Shown here piece after piece: positions 4,959-13,280 of a stretch of DNA of 15,867 nucleotides. The notes under the pieces are model-generated. The model saw nothing but the letters and a program-made list of their open reading frames with translations. It did not search any database and was not told the DNA's origin. Source of the stretch: Clostridium sp. (lineage in GTDB: Bacteria; Bacillota_A; Clostridia; Lachnospirales; Lachnospiraceae); assembly GCA_023666975.1 (NCBI GenBank), contig JAMPAW010000070.1, positions 1-15,867 of the forward strand, given 5' to 3'. Numbering within the stretch: the stretch's first letter is position 1; each line of letters starts with the position of its first letter. The position numbers and the translations under genes were made by a program.

Positions 4959-5861
4959 ATGCTTTTCAAAGCCATAATCGTAATCCTGCTCGTGGCAGCC
5001 GTTATTTTGTTTATGCAATACGTTTTCCCGATGTGTACCATGCATCCGTTAGCCAGTGGAACAATAGCGGGAACGGATATTATCGCAATTCACAACCGAA
5101 TCAACAATTTATTTTTTATTCCGGCAGGGGAAGACTGGATTGTCATTGATGCGGGATCTGATGCAGGGAAAGTGAAACAGGAAATGGAAAGGCTGTCCAT
5201 AGACGGGCAGCGGGTAAAAGGTGTTTTTCTGACACATACGGATTACGACCATGTCGCTTCCGTGGTTCTGTTTCCAAATGCGGTAATCTATATGAGCGAG
5301 CAGGAAAAGCAGATGATAGACGGAAGCACTTACCGACAGTTTTTTAAGAAAAATAAGCTGCCACAAATGCAGGTTTCCAGTCAAGTACCCAGCAGCAGCC
5401 GTCAAATGGACATACAGGCATGTCCGCCTGGTTCGCTGCCTGGCGGGAATAAAATCGTGTACCTGTCTGAACACAAGACAATAGAAGTCATTACCGATTA
5501 TCGCTCCCTTGGAGCGGAGGCGGACAAACCGCAGGGACAACAGCGGGGCCCCCTGTGCCGCCACAGGGTACGCATGATTCCGGCATCCGGGCATACAAAA
5601 GGCTCGGCAATGTATGTGGTTGATGAGAAATATCTGTTTACCGGAGATGCCTTCAAAACAGCGGGCGGTCGTATTCTGCTTCACCCCTATACAATGGACA
5701 AAAAGCAGGCAAAGAAGACAATTCAACGTGTAGAAGCGGAATTGGGGAAATATGACAAGGTGTTTACAGCGCATTATGGGCTGGTCGGGAATGATACGGA
5801 TGCTGGCACAAGCGATGGATTTGAAACGGGGCTGCCGGGAAACCGGAATATGCCGGATTAA
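4959..5861 (+). CDS. Membrane-anchored metallo-beta-lactamase-fold hydrolase
   Basis: The 300-aa protein has an N-terminal hydrophobic helix (about residues 3-23), which suggests an extracytoplasmic, membrane-tethered enzyme, followed by an MBL-fold domain. Metal-site motifs are H93-T-D95-Y-D97-H98 (the HxHxDH box with Asp in the second His place), H212 in SGHTKGS, D230 in TGDAF and H272 in AHYG. The Asp variant is known in other MBL hydrolases. Substrate unknown. The start ATG 4959 has GGAGG at 4945-4949. Residues beyond about 275 (NDTDAGTSDGFETG...) are low in family character, and another frame stays open past the stop, so the tail may be altered. It precedes the lipoprotein gene by 48 bp and is probably cotranscribed with it. 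Confidence 0.8.
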   Translation: MLFKAIIVILLVAAVILFMQYVFPMCTMHPLASGTIAGTDIIAIHNRINNLFFIPAGEDWIVIDAGSDAGKVKQEMERLSIDGQRVKGVFLTHTDYDHVASVVLFPNAVIYMSEQEKQMIDGSTYRQFFKKNKLPQMQVSSQVPSSSRQMDIQACPPGSLPGGNKIVYLSEHKTIEVITDYRSLGAEADKPQGQQRGPLCRHRVRMIPASGHTKGSAMYVVDEKYLFTGDAFKTAGGRILLHPYTMDKKQAKKTIQRVEAELGKYDKVFTAHYGLVGNDTDAGTSDGFETGLPGNRNMPD

Positions 5862-5870
5862 CGTGGATTT

Positions 5871-5912
5871 TGGCGATGTGCTGGTGTATGACGAGAGGGA
5901 GAAAAGGATATG
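5871..5912 (+). repeat. 42-bp leader repeat, copy 1
   Basis: It matches 7401-7442 at 37 of 42 positions and ends with GGAGAAAAGGATATG, the ribosome site and start codon of the lipoprotein gene. Four of the five differences fall at every third base, as if the stretch was once coding. Confidence 0.8.
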
Positions 5913-7016
5913 CAGAAGAAAATCATAATATTTTTTTGGTGTTGCTTTCTTTGTGTTCTTTGTGGCTGTTCCGTGCAGGGAAGCGGAATCAAAGTCGGCG
6001 GGCATAAATATAAAATCGAGGAAATCTATTTCAATAATGCGAAGGGCTTGATATGCCATGAAGACAATCCTTATCGGGAATCAATCCTTGCCGATATCGA
6101 ATTGGTTTCCCAAAAAGAGACCAGAAAACCTACGGAATTTGATTTTGAACCAGAGTTAACATTGATAACATCTACTGGGGATATTTGTGAAATGTCATTT
6201 AGTGTCACCGCTTATGAATATCCAGATGAAGAAGGAGTGGAATATGAAAATAGAGATGAAAGTGCTTATTATATAAAGATTTTGCGTGGTGAAAAGAGTG
6301 AAACCTTATATTATGAAATAGATGAGGACGTTACCAGGCTGCGTAAGAATATAAGCAGTGCAGTTTCTTATGAATATAGCAGGCTGGGAACGTTTACTGG
6401 CGTAATACGCTGTATCGGAAGTGGTGTTATAGAAGTCGTATCGTCCGAATATGGAAATTTAATTGTTAAGACGGAGGATTTTGACGGGGCAATTGTAGGC
6501 GATACCGTTGAGGTGGAGCTGGTTGAAAAGCCGGATGGTAAGAAAATGACAGCCGGCTGCGCAGGAGTTGTGCATAACCTTACCAGAAATGATGTTGCCG
6601 CAACATCAGAGATATATCTTACCGCATTACCATTTCAATATGATATCCTGTCTTATTTGGGTGAACCAGATGTGTTTCTGATAAACCAGTTAGATGTGGC
6701 CGCCAGCAAAGAAGAATTTGATTTTTTGCTGGAGCTGGGAGGAGCTGATCTGCCAGAGGAAGTGACAGAGCATTTGCGGTCAGCATATGATGATGATTTT
6801 TTTGCAGAGAATATTCTTCTGTATTGCGGACTGGATTCTATGGATGCCGAAGTGACAGCGGTTGTACAGACAAAATGGGGGGAAGACAGAAATATCGTCT
6901 ATGTCAGGAAAGGCGAGGGGAGTGAGAACCCTGTTGGAGAAGTTTCTTTTTTGTGTATTGAAGTTCCGTTAGCGGATTGGAATGGGAAAATCTTTGAGCT
7001 GTATTTGTTTGAATGA
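5910..7016 (+). CDS. Putative lipoprotein of unknown function
   Basis: This 368-aa protein starts with a lipoprotein signal: basic QKK, a hydrophobic stretch and the lipobox L17-C-G-C20, so mature Cys20 would carry lipid on the outer face of the membrane. The rest is acidic (many Glu/Asp) and mixed beta/alpha. A segment at about residues 161-207 alternates short strands (TFTGVIRCIGSG, YGNLIVKTEDF, VGDTVEVELVEK) in the way of a small beta-barrel, which is inference only. I do not recognise a family. The start ATG 5910 has GGAG at 5898-5901. The upstream leader is nearly the same as that of the nitroreductase gene. It likely follows the MBL gene in one transcript, and a 46-bp repeat lies 57 bases downstream. 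Confidence 0.75.
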   Translation: MQKKIIIFFWCCFLCVLCGCSVQGSGIKVGGHKYKIEEIYFNNAKGLICHEDNPYRESILADIELVSQKETRKPTEFDFEPELTLITSTGDICEMSFSVTAYEYPDEEGVEYENRDESAYYIKILRGEKSETLYYEIDEDVTRLRKNISSAVSYEYSRLGTFTGVIRCIGSGVIEVVSSEYGNLIVKTEDFDGAIVGDTVEVELVEKPDGKKMTAGCAGVVHNLTRNDVAATSEIYLTALPFQYDILSYLGEPDVFLINQLDVAASKEEFDFLLELGGADLPEEVTEHLRSAYDDDFFAENILLYCGLDSMDAEVTAVVQTKWGEDRNIVYVRKGEGSENPVGEVSFLCIEVPLADWNGKIFELYLFE

Positions 7017-7119
7017 TTTTGAGCATAGTATTGATGAGGATTGCCAGGAATTATCTCCGGCTATGATGAAAGCCTTTAAGAGTGCTGTTGTTCAGAGAAA
7101 CCGTAAGAAAAAAGCTTAA
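6982..7119 (+). pseudogene. Short reading frame, possible remnant C-terminus
   Basis: A 45-codon frame overlaps the end of the lipoprotein gene by 35 bases. It reads through an acidic stretch (FEHSIDEDCQELSPAMM) into KAFKSAVVQRNRKKKA and a stop. The composition looks like a genuine protein tail, and its last part is the 46-bp repeat copy B. No ribosome site is evident at its ATG. Most likely it is the surviving 3' end of a gene cut by recombination; it could also be chance. Confidence 0.3.
7074..7119 (+). repeat. 46-bp direct repeat, copy B
   Basis: A perfect match to 4889-4934, in the same orientation and 2185 bp downstream. Together they bracket the MBL and lipoprotein genes. Confidence 0.9.
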
Positions 7120-7146
7120 GTCAGTGGCAGTTTGCTGCTGTATAAT
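7118..7146 (+). promoter_or_regulatory. Possible promoter before truncated GNAT and nitroreductase
   Basis: A perfect TATAAT (7141-7146) lies 17 bp after AAGTCA (7118-7123), which matches the -35 consensus at only three of six bases. It could drive the truncated GNAT and the nitroreductase gene. Confidence 0.4.
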
Positions 7147-7165
7147 GAGATGAGAAGGTGATGCT

Positions 7166-7456
7166 ATGGTGCCAACACAGGCCATTAGAAACAAAGAGCT
7201 TACTATCCAGTATAGAATGATCCGTAAAGATGAATTTGACCGCTTGAAAAAAATGTTTCCTGATGATGAGGAAACCTGGAAGAAATATAGGGCGGAATGT
7301 ATGCATCGGCTTGCAAACCGTGAAATGGATATTTTTGTGATCGAAACCGGAACAGGTATCATTGGAGAGGTGACGTACACTATATTTGAGGGAAGGAGAC
7401 TGGTGATGTGCTGGTGTGTGGCGGGATGGAGAAAAGGATATGAATTTAATATATGA
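7166..7456 (+). pseudogene. Truncated GNAT acetyltransferase
   Basis: Residues 12-75 or so match the N-terminal part of a GNAT subgroup: YRMIRKDEFDRLKKMFPDDEE, then LANREMDIFVIE and GIIGEVT, where the first core strands begin. After that the reading frame runs into the 42-bp leader repeat and ends in unrelated sequence (MCWCVAGWRKGYEFNI) at 96 aa. The acetyl-CoA-binding loop and all later parts of the fold are missing, so no enzyme activity is expected. The start ATG 7166 has AAGGTGAT just upstream. It overlaps the start of the nitroreductase gene by 17 bp; translation may now serve only to couple to it. Confidence 0.65.
7401..7442 (+). repeat. 42-bp leader repeat, copy 2
   Basis: The counterpart of 5871-5912. 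It forms the 3' part of the truncated GNAT frame and supplies GGAG plus the start codon of the nitroreductase gene. Confidence 0.8.
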
Positions 7457-8027
7457 AAGAAGAAGCATAAGAAAATTTCAATCAAAAGATGTGCCGATAG
7501 ATTTGTTAAACCGAATTTTGGACGCAGGTCGGGTTGCGCCTTCTGCAAAAAACCGGCAGCCATGGAAATATATTGTATTTGGGAGTGAACATAAAGAAGA
7601 TTTGCTTAAAGCAATGGCTGAAGGACTGCAGAGGGAAGAGAATGGGATAACGGATTTGAGGAGGTCCCAGCATGGGATTCCGGATGCAAGATATACGTTA
7701 AGAATTATGCAAGAAGCGCCGATTATCGTTGTGGTAATCAATACAAATGCCAAATCTCCGTTTCTGCCGGTTGATAGTGATGCGCGGATTACGGAAATAT
7801 GTGACTCATTATCTATTGGAGCTTCGATAGAAAATATGTTGTTAACTGCAGAGGAAGTGGGATTAGGAGCTTTATGGATTGCCAATACCTGCTTTGCCTA
7901 TACAGAGCTGACAACATATTTAGGTACAGATGAGCAGCTTGTCTGCGCAATTGCAATAGGATATGCAGATGAACGTCCGGAGCCAAGACCGAGAAAACCT
8001 TTGAGGGAAATTGTGGAATTCAGATGA
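7440..8027 (+). CDS. Nitroreductase-family flavoprotein
   Basis: This 195-aa protein is expected to bind FMN as a dimer and reduce nitro groups, quinones or similar compounds with NAD(P)H. Typical marks are RRSIRKF at residues 7-13, APSAKNRQPW at about 34-43 (FMN phosphate site) and EEVGLGALWIAN in the second half. The true substrate is open. The ATG 7440 is chosen because GGAG (7428-7431) is eight bases upstream and the family begins at the Y-ERRSIR element; in-frame codons from 7416 belong to the leader repeat. The stop overlaps the LexA box of the next gene. Confidence 0.9.
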   Translation: MNLIYERRSIRKFQSKDVPIDLLNRILDAGRVAPSAKNRQPWKYIVFGSEHKEDLLKAMAEGLQREENGITDLRRSQHGIPDARYTLRIMQEAPIIVVVINTNAKSPFLPVDSDARITEICDSLSIGASIENMLLTAEEVGLGALWIANTCFAYTELTTYLGTDEQLVCAIAIGYADERPEPRPRKPLREIVEFR

Positions 8028-8037
8028 ACATTTGTTC
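8026..8037 (+). promoter_or_regulatory. LexA (SOS) box upstream of uvrA
   Basis: GAAC-ATTT-GTTC matches the GAAC-N4-GTTC core of the Gram-positive LexA/DinR operator. It lies 23 bp before the -10 of uvrA, upstream of and abutting the -35 region, where repressor binding would block RNA polymerase. SOS control of uvrA is well established in other bacteria. Confidence 0.75.
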
Positions 8038-8055
8038 TGTACTTTTTCTGTCGGA

Positions 8056-8066
8056 TTTGTTATAAT
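8056..8066 (+). promoter_or_regulatory. Extended -10 promoter of uvrA
   Basis: TATAAT (8061-8066) is preceded by TG one base upstream (TGTTATAAT), an extended -10. The -35 region is poor (TGTACT, 8038-8043, 17-bp spacer). The start point would be near 8073. Confidence 0.6.
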
Positions 8067-8107
8067 GGAGGATAACATAAGAAATCATTAATAGAAAGGA
8101 CGAACCA

Positions 8108-10930
8108 ATGAAGCAATATATTACAATCAAAGGCGCAAAGGAACATAATTTGAAGAATATTGATATCAAAATACCAAGAGATGAGCTGGTGGTTATCACG
8201 GGTTTGTCCGGCTCCGGCAAATCATCCCTTGCATTTGATACGATATATGCGGAGGGACAGCGGCGTTATATGGAATCGCTTTCTTCATATGCAAGGCAGT
8301 TTTTGGGACAGGCGGAGAAACCGGAGGTTGACAAGATAGAAGGACTTTCGCCGGCCATTTCCATTGACCAGAAATCCACTAACCGCAATCCACGTTCTAC
8401 CGTGGGAACAGTGACTGAGATATATGACTATTTTCGCCTTCTCTATGCGAGAATCGGTGTGCCGCATTGTCCCCAATGTGGCAAGGAGATTAAGCGGCAG
8501 ACGGTAGACCAGATGGTGGACACCGTTATGCAACTGCCGGAGGGGACAAAGTTCCAACTGCTGGCACCGGTAGTGCGGGGGAGAAAAGGCAGACATGAGA
8601 AGGTTTTGGCGGGGGCAAAGCGAAGCGGTTATGTCCGTGTCATTGTAGACGGTTCTCTGTATGACCTGTCGGAAGAGATTACTCTGGATAAGAACAGGAA
8701 GCATGATATCTCTATTGTTGTAGACAGGCTGGTCGTAAAAAAGGGAATAGAACGCAGGCTGAATGATTCCATTGAGGCGGTGATGAAACTGGCGGAGGGG
8801 ATTATGGTGGTAGATGTTATCGGCGGCAGCTCCATTAATCTGAGCTCCAGTTTTTCGTGTCCGGACTGCGGTATCAGTATTGATGAGATTGAGCCGAGGA
8901 GTTTTTCGTTTAATAATCCCTTTGGGGCATGCCCGACCTGTTTTGGTCTGGGATATAAAATGGAATTTGATGTGGATTTAATGATACCGGACCAGAGCCT
9001 TTCCATTGCAGACGGAGCTATTGTGGTGCTGGGCTGGCAGTCCTGTACGGATAAGAAGTCGTACACGAGAGCCATTTTAGATGCGCTGGCAAAAGAATAT
9101 GATTTTGATTTGAATACGTCTTTTGGGGAAATGCCGGAACAGGCGAGGAGGATTATCCTTTACGGCACTGACGGCCACGAGGTCAAAGTGCATTACAAGG
9201 GACAGCGGGGGGAAGGCACATATGATGTGGCGTTTGAGGGACTGATTCGCAATGTGCAGAGGCGTTACCGGGAGGTTGGTTCCGAATCCATGAAGGAAGA
9301 GTATGAGAGTTTTATGACGATTACTCCCTGCGATGTCTGCGACGGACAGCGTTTGAAGCAGGAATCTCTTGCCGTCACGGTTGCTGGCAAGAATATCTAC
9401 GAGATTACACAGATGTCTATCGACAAATTACTGGATTTCCTTGAGAATATGGAGCTGACAGACCGACAGCAGTTCATTGGCGGAGGCATATTGAAGGAGA
9501 TTAAGGCCAGACTGCAATTTCTTTTAGATGTGGGACTGGACTATCTTGCGCTGTACCGTCCGACGGGAACCCTGTCCGGCGGGGAGGCGCAGAGAATCCG
9601 TCTGGCAACGCAGATTGGTTCGGGACTGGTCGGTGTGGCATATATTTTGGACGAGCCGAGTATCGGACTTCATCAAAGAGATAACAGCAAGCTGATTGCG
9701 ACTTTGAAACATTTAAGAGATCTTGGAAACACGCTGGTTGTCGTTGAGCATGACGAGGATACAATGCTTGCGGCAGATAATATTGTGGATATCGGTCCGG
9801 GAGCCGGCGAACACGGTGGAGAGGTTATTGCGCAAGGGACAGCGGCGCAGATTATGAAGAATAAGAAGTCCGTTACAGGCGCATATCTGTCAGGCAGAAT
9901 TAAGATTCCTGTGCCGGGGGAACGGAGAAAACCTTCCGGCTGGATTACCGTGAGAGGAGCCAGGCAGAATAATCTGAAAGGGATTGACGCAGCGTTTCCG
10001 CTGGGCGTCATGACTTGTGTTACCGGAGTATCAGGTTCCGGTAAAAGCTCGCTGGTAAATGAGATTCTATATAAGCATTTGGCGAGGGATTTAAACCGTG
10101 CCCGCACCAAACCGGGGGACCATGATGGGATTGAAGGACTGGAACGGTTGGACAAGGTGATTAACATTGACCAGTCGCCAATCGGGAGGACGCCGCGGTC
10201 CAATCCGGCAACGTATACAGGCGTGTTTGATATGATAAGGGATTTATTTGCAGGGACTAAGGATGCAAAGGCGAGAGGTTATAAGAAAGGCAGATTTTCT
10301 TTTAATATTTCCGGCGGCCGCTGTGAGGCATGTAAGGGTGATGGTATTATTAAGATTGAAATGCATTTTCTGCCAGATGTCTATGTGCCCTGCGAGGTGT
10401 GTGGCGGCAGAAGGTATAACCGGGAGACGTTAGAGGTTTTATACAAGGGGAAGAATATCTATGACGTGCTGGACATGACGGTAGATGAGGCATGTATATT
10501 TTTTGAACATGTGCCCTCCATTTTGAGAAAAATAGAGACGTTGAAGGAAGTCGGACTGGGATATATCCGCTTGGGCCAGCCCTCTACGACACTCTCCGGC
10601 GGTGAAGCCCAACGGGTCAAATTGGCAACGGAGCTGTCGAGGAGAAGTACAGGCAAAACGGTCTATATATTAGATGAACCGACAACGGGGCTGCATTTTG
10701 CCGATGTGCATAGACTGGTGGAGATTTTGAGGCGCCTGTCGGACGGCGGCAATACGGTTATTGTCATTGAGCATAACTTGGAAGTCATCAAAACGGCAGA
10801 TTATATTATTGATATCGGACCGGAGGGCGGTGATAAGGGCGGCACAATTGTGGTTGCAGGAACACCGGAAGAAGTGGTACAATATAAGGACAGTTATACT
10901 GGACAGTATTTGAAAAAAATGCTGGAATAG
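8108..10930 (+). CDS. uvrA: Excinuclease ABC subunit A
   Basis: UvrA dimers find bulky DNA lesions and load UvrB in nucleotide excision repair. The 940-aa protein is full length for the family. It has two ABC ATPase modules: Walker [10 protein letters not shown] (32-40) with signature LSGGEAQR (489-496), and Walker [10 protein letters not shown] (640-648) with signature LSGGEAQR (829-836). Zinc cysteines are seen in the first half (a SCPDCG and ACPTC pair) and at C739, C742, C762 and C765 of the second half; an extra CPQC sits at 121-124. The start ATG 8108 follows AAAGGA. A LexA box upstream indicates damage induction. uvrB is not in the window, unlike the common uvrB-uvrA operon. No terminator follows, so the next gene may be cotranscribed. 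Confidence 0.98.
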   Translation: MKQYITIKGAKEHNLKNIDIKIPRDELVVITGLSGSGKSSLAFDTIYAEGQRRYMESLSSYARQFLGQAEKPEVDKIEGLSPAISIDQKSTNRNPRSTVGTVTEIYDYFRLLYARIGVPHCPQCGKEIKRQTVDQMVDTVMQLPEGTKFQLLAPVVRGRKGRHEKVLAGAKRSGYVRVIVDGSLYDLSEEITLDKNRKHDISIVVDRLVVKKGIERRLNDSIEAVMKLAEGIMVVDVIGGSSINLSSSFSCPDCGISIDEIEPRSFSFNNPFGACPTCFGLGYKMEFDVDLMIPDQSLSIADGAIVVLGWQSCTDKKSYTRAILDALAKEYDFDLNTSFGEMPEQARRIILYGTDGHEVKVHYKGQRGEGTYDVAFEGLIRNVQRRYREVGSESMKEEYESFMTITPCDVCDGQRLKQESLAVTVAGKNIYEITQMSIDKLLDFLENMELTDRQQFIGGGILKEIKARLQFLLDVGLDYLALYRPTGTLSGGEAQRIRLATQIGSGLVGVAYILDEPSIGLHQRDNSKLIATLKHLRDLGNTLVVVEHDEDTMLAADNIVDIGPGAGEHGGEVIAQGTAAQIMKNKKSVTGAYLSGRIKIPVPGERRKPSGWITVRGARQNNLKGIDAAFPLGVMTCVTGVSGSGKSSLVNEILYKHLARDLNRARTKPGDHDGIEGLERLDKVINIDQSPIGRTPRSNPATYTGVFDMIRDLFAGTKDAKARGYKKGRFSFNISGGRCEACKGDGIIKIEMHFLPDVYVPCEVCGGRRYNRETLEVLYKGKNIYDVLDMTVDEACIFFEHVPSILRKIETLKEVGLGYIRLGQPSTTLSGGEAQRVKLATELSRRSTGKTVYILDEPTTGLHFADVHRLVEILRRLSDGGNTVIVIEHNLEVIKTADYIIDIGPEGGDKGGTIVVAGTPEEVVQYKDSYTGQYLKKMLE

Positions 10931-10974
10931 GCGGGAGAACAAAAGACAGACAAGCAGAAAGGACAAAGGAAAGA

Positions 10975-12297
10975 ATGACAAAGAATACACTATGGCGCAA
11001 AGCCGTGTTTGGAATGTTGTTTGCGGGGTTAATGCTGTTTGCGTTTCCGGACACTGGCTATGCAATGACGGTTGATTTTAATGCAAGAGTTGCGGAGTTG
11101 AAAGTGAAGTTTCCAGAGGGGGCATACTGGAACCATGTGGGAGGAGCGGAGAATCCTGACGGTTATACCAATACCCCTTGTGTCTGCCATAATACCGGCG
11201 TCTGCATAATGGGTACGGGGAATTGTACATGCAACCACTATATTGATCTCGTGGAGCCGAAGCATAACCAGTCTACGCAGTGCATGGGCTTTGCCAATAA
11301 ACTTGGCTTTGATGTATTTGGCATGACCACGTGGACGCGGAGCACGGAGAATGCAGTGGCCAATATCCGGACCGGTGACATTGTCCGTCTGGACGGCGAT
11401 ACACATTCCGTATTTATTATTGCAAGAACGGGGAACAGTGTCGTGCTGGGAGAGGCGAATTATTCCGGGAAATGCAGAATTTCATGGTCGCGGACGATTG
11501 ATTTGTCGGCTGCCAGCATTACTTATTATGAACGTGCTGATAATTACGAGACTGTGCTGGGTACTGTGACCGCAGCACCGGAAGTGACGGACCCATCAGC
11601 AACTGGTGGAGCCAGTAAGGAGGAAGGGAATATCCCGGCAGATTTTACCGGTTGGAAGCAGACCGCAGACGGTCTTCATTTTGTCTATGCCAAGAACGGC
11701 GAACTCCAGAAATCCAAATGGATTACCGTTAATAAGCAAAAGTACTATTTAGATGCGGACGGTTACCGGGTTGTTGGGCTTTATTTAATTGGCGATAACC
11801 GGTACTATTTTAATGATGAAGGGGTATTGCAGAGCAAGCAATGGATTGTGGTAGACGGGCAGGACTATTATATCGGCGAGGAGGGATTTGCGTTAAAATC
11901 CCAATGGCTCTATCTGGGCAATACGCTGGTATATGTTACCGGAGACGGTTCTGTGGCAAAGAAGGAACTGGTGAAGATTGGAAGCAACACTTACTATTTT
12001 AATGCAAAGGGCAAGCGTTCAAAGGGATTTAAGAATTATCAGGGCAAATATTATTACTGTAACAGCAAAGGAATTATACAGAAGAAGAAATGGATAACCA
12101 AAGGCGGTAAGAAGTACTATCTGCAAAAAAGTGGCGTGCGTGCAGAGAAGAAACTGTTGACTATCGGCAAATATAAATATTACTTTAATGCCAAAGGGCA
12201 AATGGTGAAAAACAAAAAGGTTGTTTACAAAGATAAGGTTTACAAGGCAGACCGAAATGGTCATTGCAAATTTCTGTACTATGCAGATGAGGAATAG
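10975..12297 (+). CDS. Secreted protein with Cys/His domain and cell-wall-binding repeats
   Basis: The 440-aa protein has a signal peptide (basic TKNTLWRK, hydrophobic core, likely cleavage after GYA at residue 30), then a domain at about 35-190, a linker rich in Thr/Ala/Pro/Gly, and about ten aromatic repeats from 225 to 430 (units like GKYYYCNSKGIIQKKKWIT) of the cell-wall/choline-binding type. The first domain has C103 in TQCMGFANKLG, H144 in GDTHSVFI and E160/N162 in GEANY, the order of CHAP/NlpC-like cysteine hydrolases, so peptidoglycan or peptide cleavage is plausible. A Cys-rich loop, CVCHNTGVC...NCTCN (69-87), precedes it. The start at 10975 follows AAAGGA-rich sequence. It lies 44 bp after uvrA and ends in a terminator. 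Confidence 0.8.
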   Translation: MTKNTLWRKAVFGMLFAGLMLFAFPDTGYAMTVDFNARVAELKVKFPEGAYWNHVGGAENPDGYTNTPCVCHNTGVCIMGTGNCTCNHYIDLVEPKHNQSTQCMGFANKLGFDVFGMTTWTRSTENAVANIRTGDIVRLDGDTHSVFIIARTGNSVVLGEANYSGKCRISWSRTIDLSAASITYYERADNYETVLGTVTAAPEVTDPSATGGASKEEGNIPADFTGWKQTADGLHFVYAKNGELQKSKWITVNKQKYYLDADGYRVVGLYLIGDNRYYFNDEGVLQSKQWIVVDGQDYYIGEEGFALKSQWLYLGNTLVYVTGDGSVAKKELVKIGSNTYYFNAKGKRSKGFKNYQGKYYYCNSKGIIQKKKWITKGGKKYYLQKSGVRAEKKLLTIGKYKYYFNAKGQMVKNKKVVYKDKVYKADRNGHCKFLYYADEE

Positions 12298-12310
12298 TGT
12301 AAATGATTGG

Positions 12311-12340
12311 ATACCCTGCAGCTTGCTGCGGGGTATTTTT
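12311..12340 (+). terminator. Rho-independent terminator of the uvrA unit
   Basis: ATACCCTGCAG pairs with CTGCGGGGTAT through 11 bp (one G-T), around the loop CTTG, with five T at 12336-12340. Confidence 0.85.
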
Positions 12341-12494
12341 CCGCCTGCTGGCAGGTGATAGAAAAAAGCGTCGTTTTTTAGAAAAATATATCGGAATTTA
12401 GAAGATGAAGCCTACTATATTTCGTAGACAGTTCTCCTTTATACTAATTGTAAATGCAGCTTTTAAAGAAAGTGATATATAGGGAGGACATGGC

Positions 12495-13223
12495 ATGAAA
12501 GAAGAATATTATCTAATCAAGGAGGCAGCGGCTATGGTAGGCGTAGAGACCCATGTGCTGCGTTACTGGGAGGAAGAGCTGAAAATGGATATCCACCGGA
12601 ATGAAATGGGGCATAGATATTATACGCAGAAGGATATTGATGTACTTTCTAAAGTGCGTATGTTAAAAGATAAGGGATTACAGTTGAAAGCAATCCGCAA
12701 TTATCTCGATATGCGGAGAGAGCAGATGGCAAAGGAGCCTGCCGGTAAGGGGAAGGCTGAGAAGACTTCAGAAGGGGACTTAACCCCTGCATCAGAGGTA
12801 AAACCGCAGCAGAAGGCGGCGCAGTTAGTGGCGGTGAAACAACAGATTTTGTCTAATGAGGAAAAAATGGAACAGTTTCAGCAGTTAATGAACCGTATTG
12901 TTGCCACGGCAATTCAGGAGAACAATGAATTGATTGGCAAGAGCGCAGGAGAGCATGCGGCGAACGCTGTGGCAACGCAGATTACCGGAATGACGAAGGA
13001 GCAGGAGGCACGTGCGGAGGAGCGTTACCAAAAACTTGACCAGACCCTGCGGGAAATCCAGCGGGCCAGACAGGAGGCAGCGGCAACAAACATTCGTCCG
13101 GTAGACCGGCGCAGACAGCAGCGGTTGAAGCGCAGAAATAACCAAATAATGAAGGAAACGGAGCCAAATATAGCAGATACAGAGGTGGACAAGCAGCCGG
13201 AAAATGAAGAGGCAGAAGAATAG
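12495..13223 (+). CDS. MerR-type HTH protein with long coiled-coil tail
   Basis: This 242-aa protein has an N-terminal MerR-like winged helix (about residues 5-70), with YLIKEAAAMVGVETHVLRYWEEE and GHRYYTQKDIDVLSKVRMLKDKG clearly recognisable. A Glu/Gln/Ala/Lys-rich central region follows, with heptad-like stretches (about 95-200), then a basic patch RRRQQRLKRRNNQ and an acidic end. There is no classic C-terminal effector domain, so it is unlikely to be a metal or drug sensor. The build resembles chromosome-organising or phage-type MerR/coiled-coil proteins such as RacA, but homology is not claimed. The start ATG 12495 has GGGAGG at 12481-12486. A terminator upstream makes it a separate unit. 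Confidence 0.8.
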   Translation: MKEEYYLIKEAAAMVGVETHVLRYWEEELKMDIHRNEMGHRYYTQKDIDVLSKVRMLKDKGLQLKAIRNYLDMRREQMAKEPAGKGKAEKTSEGDLTPASEVKPQQKAAQLVAVKQQILSNEEKMEQFQQLMNRIVATAIQENNELIGKSAGEHAANAVATQITGMTKEQEARAEERYQKLDQTLREIQRARQEAAATNIRPVDRRRQQRLKRRNNQIMKETEPNIADTEVDKQPENEEAEE

Positions 13224-13246
13224 GGAGCGCAGTCGTAAATTTATGG

Positions 13247-13276
13247 TTGCATTTTACAGGGTATCCCATGTATAAT
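13247..13276 (+). promoter_or_regulatory. Promoter of the carbamoyltransferase-pyrB operon
   Basis: TTGCAT (13247-13252), an 18-bp spacer and a perfect TATAAT (13271-13276). Transcription would begin near 13283, giving a leader of about 160 nt. Confidence 0.65.
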
Positions 13277-13280
13277 AAAT

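Noticed and set aside
1400..8027. A chromosomal integron explanation for the gene array
   Set aside because: The repeats are not attC-like (no R/L box pairs with imperfect dyads after every gene) and no integron integrase is present.
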